NCBI RefSeq assembly: GCF_003253735.1
Contig: NZ_QKYW01000003.1
Location: 372,001 to 436,000, forward strand
Length of the DNA stretch: 64,000 bases
Reading direction: 5' to 3'
DNA from: Pseudomonas sp. URMO17WK12:I2
Lineage (GTDB): Bacteria > Pseudomonadota > Gammaproteobacteria > Pseudomonadales > Pseudomonadaceae
Positions 1-8,090 of the stretch are shown here, one piece after another (positions within the stretch are counted from its first letter, which is position 1; every line of letters begins with the position of its first letter). A program made the position numbers and the translations under genes. The notes beneath the pieces were generated by a model, which did not search any database, was not told where the DNA came from, and saw only the letters and a list, made by a program, of their open reading frames with translations.

Positions 1-176
1 GACGGCCCGCGCACCAGCGCGATCAACAGCGACTGCGCTTCTTCTTCGAGGCCGGCCTGCATATAGCGCCGCAGGTTGCTGTCGAACAGCCACAGGCAGG
101 TCTGCGCAAGCAGCAGGCCGATGATCAGCAACACGCTGATCAGGCTCAAGCTCAGGCGCCGCTGAATCGACCTCAA
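1..176 (-). CDS. Sensor histidine kinase, N-terminal part only
   Basis: Only the first 58 codons of this minus-strand gene are inside the window. The likely start is a TTG at 176-174, whose last two bases are the first two of the regulator's TGA stop, so the two genes are translationally coupled. The N-terminus begins [15 protein letters not shown] and continues into a hydrophobic stretch of about 20 residues. After that come [12 protein letters not shown] and an acidic EEEAQSLL segment, the usual membrane anchor and start of a periplasmic sensor region. The kinase core lies outside the window, so identification rests on this N-terminus and on the adjacent OmpR-type regulator. An upstream start cannot be excluded, but it would sit further inside the regulator gene. 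Confidence 0.7.
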   Translation of the reverse strand, partial: MRSIQRRLSLSLISVLLIIGLLLAQTCLWLFDSNLRRYMQAGLEEEAQSLLIALVRGP

Positions 177-841
177 GCGGCGCTACCGGTGAACCGATAG
201 CCCTGCCCGCGGCGGGTTTCGATCACCTCGCGGCCAAGCTTGCGGCGCAGGTGATTGACGTGCACCTCGATGACGTTGGAATCGCGCTCGGTCTCGCCAT
301 CGTAAAGGTGTTCGGCCAGGTGGCTCTTGGAGAGGATCTGCCCGGTGTGCATCATGAAGTAGCGCAGCAGACGAAACTCTGCAGCGGTCAGTTCGACGAC
401 CTGCTCACCACGGCTGACGCATTGCCGGCTTTCGTCCAGGTGCAGCCCGGCGGCCTGCAGCTGTGGCTGGTTGGCCAGGCCGCGGGCCCGACGCAGCAGC
501 GCCTGGATGCGCAGCTGCAGTTCCTCGGGATGGAAGGGTTTGGTCAGGTAGTCATCGGCGCCGGCTTTCAGGCCCTCGATGCGCTCGGCCCAGGAGCCGC
601 GTGCGGTAAGGATCAGCACCGGGGTGACCAGGCCGCCCTGACGCCATTCCTGCAACACCTCAAGCCCCGGTTTGCCTGGCAAGCCGAGGTCGAGAATGAT
701 CAGGTCGTAGGGCTCACTGGCACCCTGGTACACGGCATCACGGCCATCGGCCAGCCAATCCACGGCATAGCCCTGGCGGGTCAGTGAGGCGAGCAGTTCA
801 TCGGCAAGCGGAACGTGGTCTTCAACCAGCAACAGGCGCAT
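173..841 (-). CDS. OmpR/PhoB-family response regulator
   Basis: A 222-residue two-domain regulator. The receiver domain (about 1-115) has the acidic pair E7-D8, the phospho-acceptor D51 in LDLGLPG, T79 and K101 in TKPFHP. The C-terminal winged helix (about 125-220) ends in the typical RRGQGYRF wing. It should be phosphorylated by the kinase that begins at 176 and then bind DNA. It follows two PepSY genes on the same strand, with a 1-base gap after the nearer one, so the four genes look like one transcription unit. PepSY proteins next to such systems are often themselves regulon members. The signal sensed cannot be read from the sequence. The inverted repeat at 1499-1533 upstream of the unit is a candidate binding site. 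Confidence 0.93.
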   Translation of the reverse strand: MRLLLVEDHVPLADELLASLTRQGYAVDWLADGRDAVYQGASEPYDLIILDLGLPGKPGLEVLQEWRQGGLVTPVLILTARGSWAERIEGLKAGADDYLTKPFHPEELQLRIQALLRRARGLANQPQLQAAGLHLDESRQCVSRGEQVVELTAAEFRLLRYFMMHTGQILSKSHLAEHLYDGETERDSNVIEVHVNHLRRKLGREVIETRRGQGYRFTGSAA

Positions 842-842
842 G

Positions 843-1160
843 TCAGTCGTCTACCTCATCCTTCAGGATCTTGCCGTCGTGGGCATCGAGCTCCAGTTCA
901 CGAACCACGCCCTCGCGGGTCAGCAGTTCCACTTCATAGACGAAAACATCGTCCTCTTCTTCCAGCTCGGCTTCGAGCAGGGTCGCGCCCGGATAGCGCT
1001 CCATGGCGGCGCGCATCAGCTGGTCGAGCGGCAGGATCACGCCACTCAGGCGCAGATCCCGCGCTTCGTCCTGATCAAGGTCACGTGCGCTGGCCGCGCA
1101 CGTCAGCGCGGCCAGCGAAACGATGCAGATGCAGCGCAAAACGGGGTTGCCTTTCATCAA
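843..1160 (-). CDS. Secreted PepSY-domain protein (second of two)
   Basis: A 105-residue protein with a Sec-type signal peptide ending near ...LTCAASA, followed by [12 protein letters not shown]. The mature part is a single PepSY-like unit rich in Glu ([19 protein letters not shown]) ending in [14 protein letters not shown]. It is a diverged paralogue of the gene at 1157-1465: both share the RDLxxDEAxxLR start, the ELEEE block and the D(A/G)xxGxILK end. The ATG overlaps the stop of that paralogue. PepSY domains are known as small periplasmic modules thought to inhibit proteases or modulate sensors. A role in tuning the neighbouring kinase is inference. Confidence 0.85.
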   Translation of the reverse strand: MMKGNPVLRCICIVSLAALTCAASARDLDQDEARDLRLSGVILPLDQLMRAAMERYPGATLLEAELEEEDDVFVYEVELLTREGVVRELELDAHDGKILKDEVDD

Positions 1161-1465
1161 TCATCCTGGTGGTTCTTGAGGATGGTGCCGTTGGTGGCAT
1201 CCAGCTCGACGTCCCACTTCTGGTTCTGGGCGTCACGGATCTCTACCTGGTAGAGGTAGCGGCCGTATTCTTCCTCGAGCTCGGTATCGCCCAGTTTACC
1301 GCCGGGATGGGCGGCAAGGGCAGCCTCGTTGAGTTTCTCGAACGATTGGATGGTACCGGCATCACGCAATTTTAGCGCCTCATCCGGTCCCAGGTCGCGG
1401 GCCTGGGCAATTCCCGCGGTGGTGGTGAGTGCGACAACGGCAAACAGGGCAGTCAGTTTGTTCAT
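1157..1465 (-). CDS. Secreted PepSY-domain protein (first of two)
   Basis: A 102-residue protein with a signal peptide (MNKLTALFAVVALTTTAGIAQA) and one PepSY domain: GKLGDTELEEEYGRYLYQVEI, then [17 protein letters not shown]. It is the first gene of the minus-strand unit pepSY-pepSY-regulator-kinase and overlaps the next gene by 4 bases. An SD-like GGAGAT lies just upstream of the ATG. The tandem arrangement suggests a local duplication. Its function is unknown beyond the fold. Export to the periplasm is well supported by the signal peptide. Confidence 0.87.
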   Translation of the reverse strand: MNKLTALFAVVALTTTAGIAQARDLGPDEALKLRDAGTIQSFEKLNEAALAAHPGGKLGDTELEEEYGRYLYQVEIRDAQNQKWDVELDATNGTILKNHQDD

Positions 1466-1498
1466 GGTGATCTCCTGAGTAATCGTGTTTCGACGATG

Positions 1499-1533
1499 TT
1501 CAGGTTAAGGGGGGCGACTTAATTCAACCTGAA
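1499..1533. promoter_or_regulatory. Inverted repeat upstream of the PepSY/two-component unit
   Basis: TTCAGGTT at 1499-1506 and its exact reverse complement AACCTGAA at 1526-1533 are separated by 19 bp. They lie in the short divergent spacer between the PepSY operon and the patatin gene. Spacing of about two helical turns suits a dimeric winged-helix regulator. Binding by the neighbouring regulator is inference. Confidence 0.4.
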
Positions 1534-1594
1534 TTGCGCCACAGACCCGCACCGGCCACCGCTCTATACTGGCGCCTCTTCAGCGGAGGTCGGC

Positions 1595-2674
1595 ATGAGC
1601 GCCATTCAGATCAAATTCCCTGCCCTCACCCTCAAGGCCGGCCAGCGCGCTCTGACGCGCATTCGCGAGCGAGGCCTGCAACCCGGCGATGTCGGCACGC
1701 TGCCCGGCGCGGCAGGCGGGCCCAAGGCGCTGGGCATTCAGGGGCTGGATATCGCCTTGTTTGGCGATTGGTTGGCCCGGGCGCCGCGCGAGCGCTCGCT
1801 TATCGGCGCGTCCATCGGTTCCTGGCGTTTCGCCAGCGCCTGCCTGCCAGACCCAGCGGCTGCGCTGCAGCGCCTGGGCGAGCTGTACACCGGCATGCGC
1901 TTCGCCAAGGGCGTGAGCATCAGTCAGGTGACCGAGCGTTGCGTGCGCATGCTCGATGAGCTGTTGCAGCACCAGGATGCCGCGGTGCTCGACAACCTCC
2001 ACTACCGGCTCAACATCGTGGTGGTGAAAAGCCATGGCCGGCTTGCCGAGGACGACCGCCGCTCGCTGGGCCTGGGCCTGTCGTCGGTGATCGGCAGCAA
2101 CCTGCTCGGCCGCCCTCGTCTGGCCCGCCATTTCGAGCGGGTGATCCTGCACGACGCGCGTCTGGCGCCGCCACTGCATCCGCTGACCGATTTTCCTTCA
2201 CGCTGCCTGCCGCTGGATGTCGGCAACCTGCGCCAGGCCCTGTTGGCCTCCGGCTCGATTCCTTTCGTGATGCAGGGCGTGCGCGACATTCCGGGCGCCG
2301 GCCCCGGCACCTACCGTGACGGCGGCCTGCTGGATTACCACCTGGACCTGCCCTACAGCGGCGATGACGTGGTGCTCTACCCGCACTTCACTGATCGCAT
2401 CATTCCCGGCTGGTTCGACAAGGGCATGCCCTGGCGCCGAGGCGATGCCATGCGCCTGCAGAACGTGCTACTGCTGGCCCCTTCGCGTGACTACCTGGCC
2501 CGCCTGCCCTTCGGCAAGCTGCCGGATCGCAAGGATTTCACCCGTTTTCTGGGAGACGACGCCGGGCGTGAGCGCTACTGGCGCCAGGCGATGGATGAGA
2601 GCCGGCGCCTGGGCGACGAGTTTCTCGAGTTGACCGAAACGGGCCGTCTGGCCGAGCACCTGGCACCGCTGTAG
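1595..2674 (+). CDS. Patatin-like phospholipase family protein
   Basis: A 359-residue cytoplasmic protein with the patatin catalytic layout. A glycine-rich oxyanion segment GAAGGPKALG lies near residues 38-47. The nucleophile motif GASIGS has Ser73, and the catalytic aspartate is D242 in RDGGLLD. There is no signal peptide or membrane segment. The ATG follows an SD-like GGAGGT about 5 bases upstream. The family hydrolyses acyl esters of phospholipids or related lipids; the substrate here is unknown. It stands alone, divergent from the PepSY operon, and is followed by a 364-base stretch without a gene. Confidence 0.85.
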   Translation: MSAIQIKFPALTLKAGQRALTRIRERGLQPGDVGTLPGAAGGPKALGIQGLDIALFGDWLARAPRERSLIGASIGSWRFASACLPDPAAALQRLGELYTGMRFAKGVSISQVTERCVRMLDELLQHQDAAVLDNLHYRLNIVVVKSHGRLAEDDRRSLGLGLSSVIGSNLLGRPRLARHFERVILHDARLAPPLHPLTDFPSRCLPLDVGNLRQALLASGSIPFVMQGVRDIPGAGPGTYRDGGLLDYHLDLPYSGDDVVLYPHFTDRIIPGWFDKGMPWRRGDAMRLQNVLLLAPSRDYLARLPFGKLPDRKDFTRFLGDDAGRERYWRQAMDESRRLGDEFLELTETGRLAEHLAPL

Positions 2675-3038
2675 ACGATTTCGCCTTTCGCGGGGGACTG
2701 TCAGGAAACCGGCAATAATTGATCTGGCGGAATTAACCGCTTGGCCCCGTTAATAAAAATCTGAACTTAACGGAACTGATCAGCAGGGCTATTTTCCTAT
2801 TGAATGTTGATGTCATTTGCGGTGGGTAGGCAGTAAGCGCATTGCCTGAACGCGTGCCGCCACCCTTGAAAACTTTGACGCTCGTCAACTTCACAATTTA
2901 ATTTTCAGTTTTTTTGAAAATTAATTTAATTGGATGTGACTTGCAGGGCTCATCGAACCATCAACAGCTAGGAACGTCAGCGTTGAACATGCACGCTGAC
3001 ACTATGATTCATTGGGAAACACTCGGAGAACCGACCCC
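2675..3038. other. Intergenic region with AT-rich inverted repeats
   Basis: No convincing gene. It holds two dyads: CCGTTAA/TTAACGG at 2747-2753 and 2767-2773, and a strong AT-rich one, TTAATTTTCA at 2898-2907 with TGAAAATTAA at 2915-2924. The second lies about 115 bases before the small gene at 3039 in a marked AT-rich island and may be its operator or a silencer-binding site. No clear terminator for the patatin gene is seen. Confidence 0.5.
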
Positions 3039-3308
3039 ATGAACGCTTCGCTGCGTTTCAATGATGCACTGCTGATTGCCGACCGCGCCTTTCAACCTTT
3101 CCACTGCGTGGCCTGGGCGCCGCAGGACGGTACCGGCGTACTGAACCTGACGATCGTCGACCGTACCAACACGCCGCTGATCGACCGTGCGCAACTCACC
3201 AGCAGCATCTACAGCGACCCTCAGGAGCTGGCCAAAGCCCTGAAAAAGTCCCGTGACGAGCTAAGCCGCAAAGGCTTCGATCTCGCCCCCTGGAGCATGC
3301 CGGAATAA
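3039..3308 (+). CDS. Conserved hypothetical protein, 89 aa
   Basis: A small soluble protein with no signal peptide, cysteine cluster or membrane segment. I prefer the ATG at 3039 (MNASLRFNDALLIADR) over the upstream TTG at 3012, because GGAGA at 3025-3029 sits 9 bases before it. The protein looks like an alpha/beta domain: a first half with alternating hydrophobics (VLNLTIVDR) and a second half with a charged helix (PQELAKALKKSRDELSRKG), ending DLAPWSMPE. I do not recognise the family. It is followed by a 30-bp perfect palindrome that probably ends its transcript. Confidence 0.65.
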   Translation: MNASLRFNDALLIADRAFQPFHCVAWAPQDGTGVLNLTIVDRTNTPLIDRAQLTSSIYSDPQELAKALKKSRDELSRKGFDLAPWSMPE

Positions 3309-3622
3309 CCCCCGGCGCCCCTGCCCCGCGCGTTTAAAGTTGCCGCACCCGCGGGTGCGGCAACTTGTCCCAGCTATAAACCAGCTATAAAACCTGCTGT
3401 CAGCAAATCACGCTGCTTTTCATTTCTGCATTTGCCTCGTTGCGCTCATTAAAGTCTGAACTTCCCGTGGTTTTCGACGGGCTAAGTCTTTAACTGTTGC
3501 CATGAGCCGACCGGCATGCGAAACCTCGCTATAAACCTGCCGCCCACTTCGACTAGCGCTGCCGTTTACCCGGCCCAACGCTTGTACCCGTCTGCCCGGT
3601 GTGTGATTGGGGAAACGACGCG
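3309..3622. other. Intergenic region with palindrome and short repeats
   Basis: No gene seen. It contains a perfect palindrome at 3337-3366, a tandem perfect 11-bp repeat CCAGCTATAAA at 3370-3380 and 3381-3391, and a related word GCTATAAACCTGC at 3528-3540 that resembles GCTATAAAACCTGC at 3384-3397. The topoisomerase promoter must lie in the second half, but I see no strong -35/-10 pair. Confidence 0.5.
3337..3366. terminator. Perfect 30-bp palindrome, probable terminator
   Basis: AAGTTGCCGCACCC and its exact reverse complement flank a central GC, so the whole 30 bp reads the same on both strands. It lies 28 bases after the stop of the 89-aa gene. The 3' side has only TTGTCC rather than a U-tract, so it may act as a bidirectional hairpin or an mRNA 3' stabiliser. 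Confidence 0.55.
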
Positions 3623-4648
3623 ATGACCAGCCTGTCGGTAGCCCCCGAACTGCCCAACGACCTGCACTACGTCGACGATCGCGCGCCTGGCATTACCCGC
3701 CGCAAGCTGCGCGGCAAGTTCTGTTACTTCGACCCCCATGGCGAACGCATCCGTGATGCGCAGGTGATCGCCCGCATCAATGCCCTGGCGATACCGCCAG
3801 CCTATGTGGACGTGTGGATCTGCCCGGATCCCAAAGGCCACCTGCAGGCAACCGGCCGTGATGCTCGCGGCCGCAAGCAGTACCGTTATCACCCGCGCTG
3901 GCGTGAAGTACGCGACACCGACAAGTACGCCAACCTGCTGCTGTTCGGCAAAGCGCTGCCCAAACTGCGCCAGACCATAGAACAGCACCTGCTGCTGCCC
4001 GAACATGGCCGTGAAAAGGTCATGGCCACCGTGATCACCTTGCTCGACAACACGCTGATCCGGATCGGCAACGTACGCTACGCCAAGGAAAACCGCTCCT
4101 ACGGGCTGACCACCCTGCGTAACCGGCATGTCGAGGTACAGGGCAGTGCCATTCGCTTCCATTTCCGTGGCAAGAGCGGTATCGAACATGAGGTGGAAGT
4201 CAGCGACCGCCGCCTGGCGCGCATCATCCGCCGCTGTCTGGAGCTGCCGGGCCAGCACCTGTTCCAGTACCTGGACGCCAATGGCGAGCGCCACACGGTG
4301 ACCTCGACGGACGTCAACAATTACCTGCGCGAACTCACCGGCGCCGATTTCACCGCCAAGGATTACCGCACCTGGGCCGGCAGCGCCCTGGCGTTGACGC
4401 TGTTGCGCGAACTGGAATGGCAGCCGGAAAGCTCGGCCAAGAAACACGTGGTGGGCATGGTCAAGCAGGTCGCCGAGGAGCTGCGCAACACGCCGGCGGT
4501 GTGCCGCAAGTGCTATATCCATCCGGCGCTGATCGAGGCCTTTCATGCCGGCGAGCTGGCCGACCTTCGCCTGGCTGCGGCTCGCAAAGGGCTGCGCAGC
4601 GAAGAAAGCCTGCTGATGCGCTTTCTGGAGAAACTGCCCGTCGCCTGA
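3623..4648 (+). CDS. DNA topoisomerase IB
   Basis: A 341-residue poxvirus-like type IB topoisomerase, which relaxes supercoils through a 3'-phosphotyrosine intermediate. The N-terminal domain includes ITRRKLRGKFCYFDPHG and the IPPAYVDVWICPDPKGHLQATGRD segment typical of the bacterial family. The catalytic domain has KYRxHP-like residues (KQYRYHPRW), FHFRGKSG, DFTAKDYRTWAGS, and the nucleophile tyrosine Y298 in RKCYIHP. I chose the ATG at 3623 (MTSLSVAPEL) over a GTG 24 bases upstream because GGGGA precedes it at suitable distance. It is a single gene, with no obvious partner in the neighbourhood. Confidence 0.92.
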   Translation: MTSLSVAPELPNDLHYVDDRAPGITRRKLRGKFCYFDPHGERIRDAQVIARINALAIPPAYVDVWICPDPKGHLQATGRDARGRKQYRYHPRWREVRDTDKYANLLLFGKALPKLRQTIEQHLLLPEHGREKVMATVITLLDNTLIRIGNVRYAKENRSYGLTTLRNRHVEVQGSAIRFHFRGKSGIEHEVEVSDRRLARIIRRCLELPGQHLFQYLDANGERHTVTSTDVNNYLRELTGADFTAKDYRTWAGSALALTLLRELEWQPESSAKKHVVGMVKQVAEELRNTPAVCRKCYIHPALIEAFHAGELADLRLAAARKGLRSEESLLMRFLEKLPVA

Positions 4649-4733
4649 AGGGTGGCAAGATCCGTGGGATTGATGTCATTGCCGCCACGGTCTTTTCTGC
4701 CCACACTGGCCTCCTCCATTCAGAGGGGCCACC

Positions 4734-5744
4734 ATGGACGACCGCAAATGCATCGCCGCGCTGATCTACCCGGACTTTATGAGCCTGGATGTGGTGGGTC
4801 CGTTGCAGGTGTTCGCGTCCGCCAACGTCGAGCGTAATCGTCAGGGCCTTAGCGATGCCTACCGGCTGCTGATGCTCGCCGACCAGGCAGGGCCGGTGAA
4901 CAGCTCCGCAGGCATGCGCCTGATAGCTGATGCAGCATGGTGCGACGTGAACCCCGCCAGTCTGGATACCCTGCTGATTCCCGGCGGTTTCGGCGAAACC
5001 CGGCAATGTGAAAACCAGCCACTGCTGAGCTGGCTGCAGCAGGCCGAGCCCCATATCCGGCGCCTCGGCTCGGTATGCTCCGGCGCGCTGATCCTTGCCC
5101 GCACCGGCCTGCTCGACGGCAGGCGGGTGACCACCCACTGGGCCGATATCGACACCTTGCGCCAACACCACGAGCTGCTGGTCGACAGCGATTGCCTGCA
5201 CACCTACGACCCGACAGCGGGCGATGGCAGCGAGCACCTGTTCACCTCCGCTGGCGTGACCGCCGGAATCGACCTGGCGCTGGCCCTGGTCGAAGCCGAC
5301 CTGGGCCGCAGCATGGCATTGGCGGTGGCACGGCGCCTGGTGATGTTCCTGCGGCGCCCGGGCGGTCAGGCGCAGTTCAGCGCCCTGCTCGCACCGGAGC
5401 CGAGCCGCACCCCGCGCCTGGCCGAGTTGCTCGAATGGATTCCCAGCAACCTGGGCAGCGACCTGTCGCTCGAAGCGCTGGCGAGCAAGGCGCAAATGAC
5501 CCCGCGCACCCTGTCCCGGGTATTCGCCAGGGAGCTGGGGACCGGGCCGGCGGGCTACGTGGAGCGCGTACGCCTGGAAGCCGCTCGCAGCCTGCTGCAG
5601 GACGCCCAGGCGTCGATCAGCACCGTTGCCCGCCTGACCGGCTTCGGCCACCCGGAAAATCTGCGCCGGGTGTTTCATAAACACCTGTCCATCAGCCCCC
5701 AACAATACGCCGAGCGATTCGGCCGGGAGTTCCACCATGCTTGA
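4734..5744 (+). CDS. GlxA-family transcriptional regulator (DJ-1/PfpI plus AraC)
   Basis: A 336-residue fusion of a DJ-1/PfpI amidotransferase-like domain (about 5-190, with GSVCSGALILARTGLLDG around the nucleophile-elbow cysteine) and a C-terminal AraC/XylS DNA-binding domain (about 220-330, with LSLEALASKAQMTPRTLSRVF and TGFGHPENLRRVFHKH helix-turn-helix units). The N-terminal domain in this family usually senses a small ligand and is not a working amidotransferase. It overlaps the DUF1272 gene by 8 bases and is probably cotranscribed with it and the MFS transporter, suggesting that it controls them. The ligand is not predictable. Confidence 0.9.
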   Translation: MDDRKCIAALIYPDFMSLDVVGPLQVFASANVERNRQGLSDAYRLLMLADQAGPVNSSAGMRLIADAAWCDVNPASLDTLLIPGGFGETRQCENQPLLSWLQQAEPHIRRLGSVCSGALILARTGLLDGRRVTTHWADIDTLRQHHELLVDSDCLHTYDPTAGDGSEHLFTSAGVTAGIDLALALVEADLGRSMALAVARRLVMFLRRPGGQAQFSALLAPEPSRTPRLAELLEWIPSNLGSDLSLEALASKAQMTPRTLSRVFARELGTGPAGYVERVRLEAARSLLQDAQASISTVARLTGFGHPENLRRVFHKHLSISPQQYAERFGREFHHA

Positions 5745-5988
5745 GTTGCGCCCCAACTGCGAATGCTGCGACCGTGACCTGCCCCCCGAATCCCTGGAGG
5801 CGCGCATCTGCTCGTTCGAATGCACCTACTGCAGCGAATGCGCCGATACACACCTGCAGGGGCATTGCCCCAATTGCTCGGGGGAGCTGGTGCGCCGCCC
5901 GATCCGCCCGGCAGCCAGGCTGCCGGCCAACCCGCCTTCGACCTTGCGCCTGCTCAAGGCAGGGGGATGCGATGCTGCTGGCGCGTAA
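5737..5988 (+). CDS. DUF1272 small zinc-ribbon protein
   Basis: An 83-residue protein starting MLELRPNCECCDRDLP. It carries many cysteines arranged as metal-binding knuckles (CECC, CSFECTYCSEC, CPNC), which matches the DUF1272 family of short zinc-ribbon proteins. The C-terminus is basic and proline-rich. Its ATG lies inside the end of the upstream regulator gene, and its end overlaps the MFS gene by 17 bases, so the three are translationally linked. Function is unknown; DUF1272 genes are often found beside transporters and AraC regulators. Confidence 0.85.
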   Translation: MLELRPNCECCDRDLPPESLEARICSFECTYCSECADTHLQGHCPNCSGELVRRPIRPAARLPANPPSTLRLLKAGGCDAAGA

Positions 5989-7132
5989 CCCTGCGCTGCT
6001 GATCCTGTTTCTCGCCCAGGCGCTGTACTGGAGCTGCTCGCTGATCGGCATCACCCTCACCGCGCTGATCGGCATGCAGCTGTCGCCCTACAACAGCCTG
6101 GCCACCCTGCCCCTGGCGCTGCTGGTGCTCGGTAACCTGCTGGCGACCCACCCGTTGTCACTGTTCATGCAGCGCCATGGCCGCCGGCCCGGTCTGAGTC
6201 TGGGCGCTGCAGCAGGGATTGCCGGTGGGCTGATCAGCGCCCTGGGCGTCTGGCTGGGTGATTTCTTGCTGTTCTGCCTCGGTGCACTGCCGATTGGTGT
6301 CTATCAGGCCTCCGCCATGTATTACCGCTTCGCCGCCCTGGAGACGGTGGACGACGCCCACAAGGGTCGCGCGACGGCCTGGGTGATTGCCGGCGGTATC
6401 TGCGCGGCGCTGATCGCCCCGAGCCTGACGCTCTGGGCGCGCCATGCGCTGAGCACGCCCTTCGTGGGCGCCTACGTGCTGCTGGCCGTGCTGGCACTGC
6501 TTGGCTTGCTGTTGCTCAGCGGCCTGCGTGAGGGGGCGATCCCCGTGGCGCCTCGCGGTGACTGGCGTAGCCTGCTGGCTCGCCCGGCAATTCGCTGTGC
6601 GCTGGCGGTAACCGCCATTGGCCATGGCTTGATGATTCTGGTGATGAACGCGACGCCGCTGGCCATGAGTTTCTGTGGCCTGCCACTGGAAAGCGCAGCC
6701 CAGGTGATCCAGTGGCACATGCTGGGCATGTTCCTGCCCGCGCTGATCGCCGGCCCGCTGGTCGATCGCCTGGGCAGCAAGCCGGTGGCCATGCTGGGTA
6801 TCGGCTTGCTGGGCTGCAGTGCGTTGGTCGGGCTGAGCGGCCAGGCACAGGTCTATTTCCTGATTTCCTCGCTGCTGCTGGGGATCGGCTGGAACCTGAT
6901 GCTGGTGGCCGGCACCACCCTGCTGGCCGGCGCCCATGAGCCGGCCGAACGCGGCAAGGCCCAGGGGCTGATGGAATTGGCCAATGGCAGCGTCGCGGCG
7001 TGCGCCGCATTCGCGTCCGGGGCACTGATCACCGGCCTGGGCTGGTTTCAGGTCAACCTGGCCATGCTGCCGTTGCTGGTGATCGCACTTGTAGCGCTGC
7101 TGGCAAGGGCCAGAACCCCGCTAGCGAACTAG
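5972..7132 (+). CDS. MFS transporter
   Basis: A 386-residue integral membrane protein with about 12 hydrophobic segments, starting MLLARNPALLILFLAQALYW. An MFS-type loop appears after the second segment (MQRHGRRPG) and again in the second half (LVDRLGSKPV), the expected cytoplasmic loops between helices 2-3 and 8-9. I chose the ATG at 5972, preceded by AGGGGGATG, rather than longer in-frame extensions that overlap DUF1272. The substrate is unknown; the conserved features fit YfcJ-like or drug-efflux-type MFS members. It is the last gene of the GlxA regulator unit and converges on the diguanylate cyclase gene, overlapping it by 4 bases. Confidence 0.88.
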   Translation: MLLARNPALLILFLAQALYWSCSLIGITLTALIGMQLSPYNSLATLPLALLVLGNLLATHPLSLFMQRHGRRPGLSLGAAAGIAGGLISALGVWLGDFLLFCLGALPIGVYQASAMYYRFAALETVDDAHKGRATAWVIAGGICAALIAPSLTLWARHALSTPFVGAYVLLAVLALLGLLLLSGLREGAIPVAPRGDWRSLLARPAIRCALAVTAIGHGLMILVMNATPLAMSFCGLPLESAAQVIQWHMLGMFLPALIAGPLVDRLGSKPVAMLGIGLLGCSALVGLSGQAQVYFLISSLLLGIGWNLMLVAGTTLLAGAHEPAERGKAQGLMELANGSVAACAAFASGALITGLGWFQVNLAMLPLLVIALVALLARARTPLAN

Positions 7133-8085
7133 ATGCCGAACACGGTTACCTGATTGCGACCGTTGCGCTTGGAGCTGTACAGCGCCTGATCGGCCCACTG
7201 GATGACCTGTTGATGATCGTGGCTGGGCTCGCTCAGGTCGGCCACGCCGAGGCTGATGGTGAAGGGAATCACCTGCCCGTCGTGGCTGACCTGCAGGCGC
7301 TCGACGATCAGGCGCAGGCGTTCGGCGAACACCCGAGCACCGGCTGCATCCACATCCGGCAGCAACACCACGAATTCCTCACCGCCGTAGCGCCCGGCGA
7401 TATCGGTATCACGCAGCTGCTCGCGCAGCACCCTGGCCACGCTCTGGATCACCGTGTCACCCGCCTGGTGGCCATAGGTGTCGTTGACCTTCTTGAAATG
7501 GTCGATATCGAAGATCACCAGGGCCGCACTGCTGCCGTAACGGCGATGCCGGGCGTGCTCGCGCTTGAGCTCCTCTTCCCAGTGGCCGCGGTTATTCAGC
7601 CCGGTGAGCCGGTCAGTACGCGAGAGGTGCTTGAACTGGTCGCTCATGGTCTGCAACTGGCGCTTGTTCACCGCCACACCCGTCACGTCATAGATGATCA
7701 CGCACAGGTGCTCGATCTTGCTGTTGGTGGCCACCAGCGGCAGGATCGTGGTGTTCTGGTACATGAAATCTTCCTGGCCGGTAATCGGCTGGTAGTTCTT
7801 GAAGCGCACCAGGTACGGCCGCTGTTCCCAGATGGTGAAGGCCGGCGTGCCCAGGGTGACGACGTTTTCCACCTTGTTGCGAAACCAGACTTCATCGACC
7901 TCGGGGAACAGTTCGAAGAACGAACGTTCGGCGGCATCGCGCGCGGTACGCCCGGAGTGGTTCTCCATGAAGCTGTTCCACACCTCCACGTGGTATTGGC
8001 GGTCGAGCACCACCACACCGACATCGATGCTCTGCACGATGGCCAGCAACCAGTGGAAGTCATTTAAATCCATGCTCTCGGCCAT
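7129..8085 (-). CDS. PAS-GGDEF diguanylate cyclase
   Basis: A 318-residue cytoplasmic protein. An N-terminal PAS domain (about 8-135, IVQSIDVGVVVLDRQYHVEVWN) precedes a GGDEF domain (about 155-316). The active-site loop is GGEEF at 234-238, and the inhibitory I-site RDTD at 225-228 is five residues upstream. It should therefore make cyclic di-GMP with product inhibition. No transmembrane segment is present, so the PAS domain probably senses a cytosolic cue or partner. The ATG at 8085 is used; an alternative start is Met5. It lies 5 bases downstream of the CheC-type response regulator on the same strand, so the two are very likely cotranscribed and functionally linked. Confidence 0.93.
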   Translation of the reverse strand: MAESMDLNDFHWLLAIVQSIDVGVVVLDRQYHVEVWNSFMENHSGRTARDAAERSFFELFPEVDEVWFRNKVENVVTLGTPAFTIWEQRPYLVRFKNYQPITGQEDFMYQNTTILPLVATNSKIEHLCVIIYDVTGVAVNKRQLQTMSDQFKHLSRTDRLTGLNNRGHWEEELKREHARHRRYGSSAALVIFDIDHFKKVNDTYGHQAGDTVIQSVARVLREQLRDTDIAGRYGGEEFVVLLPDVDAAGARVFAERLRLIVERLQVSHDGQVIPFTISLGVADLSEPSHDHQQVIQWADQALYSSKRNGRNQVTVFGI

Positions 8086-8090
8086 GCGGC

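Noticed and set aside
5741..5971. N-terminal extension of the MFS transporter
   Set aside because: It overlaps DUF1272 entirely, is Arg/Ala-rich and lacks membrane character; the ATG at 5972 has a ribosome binding site.
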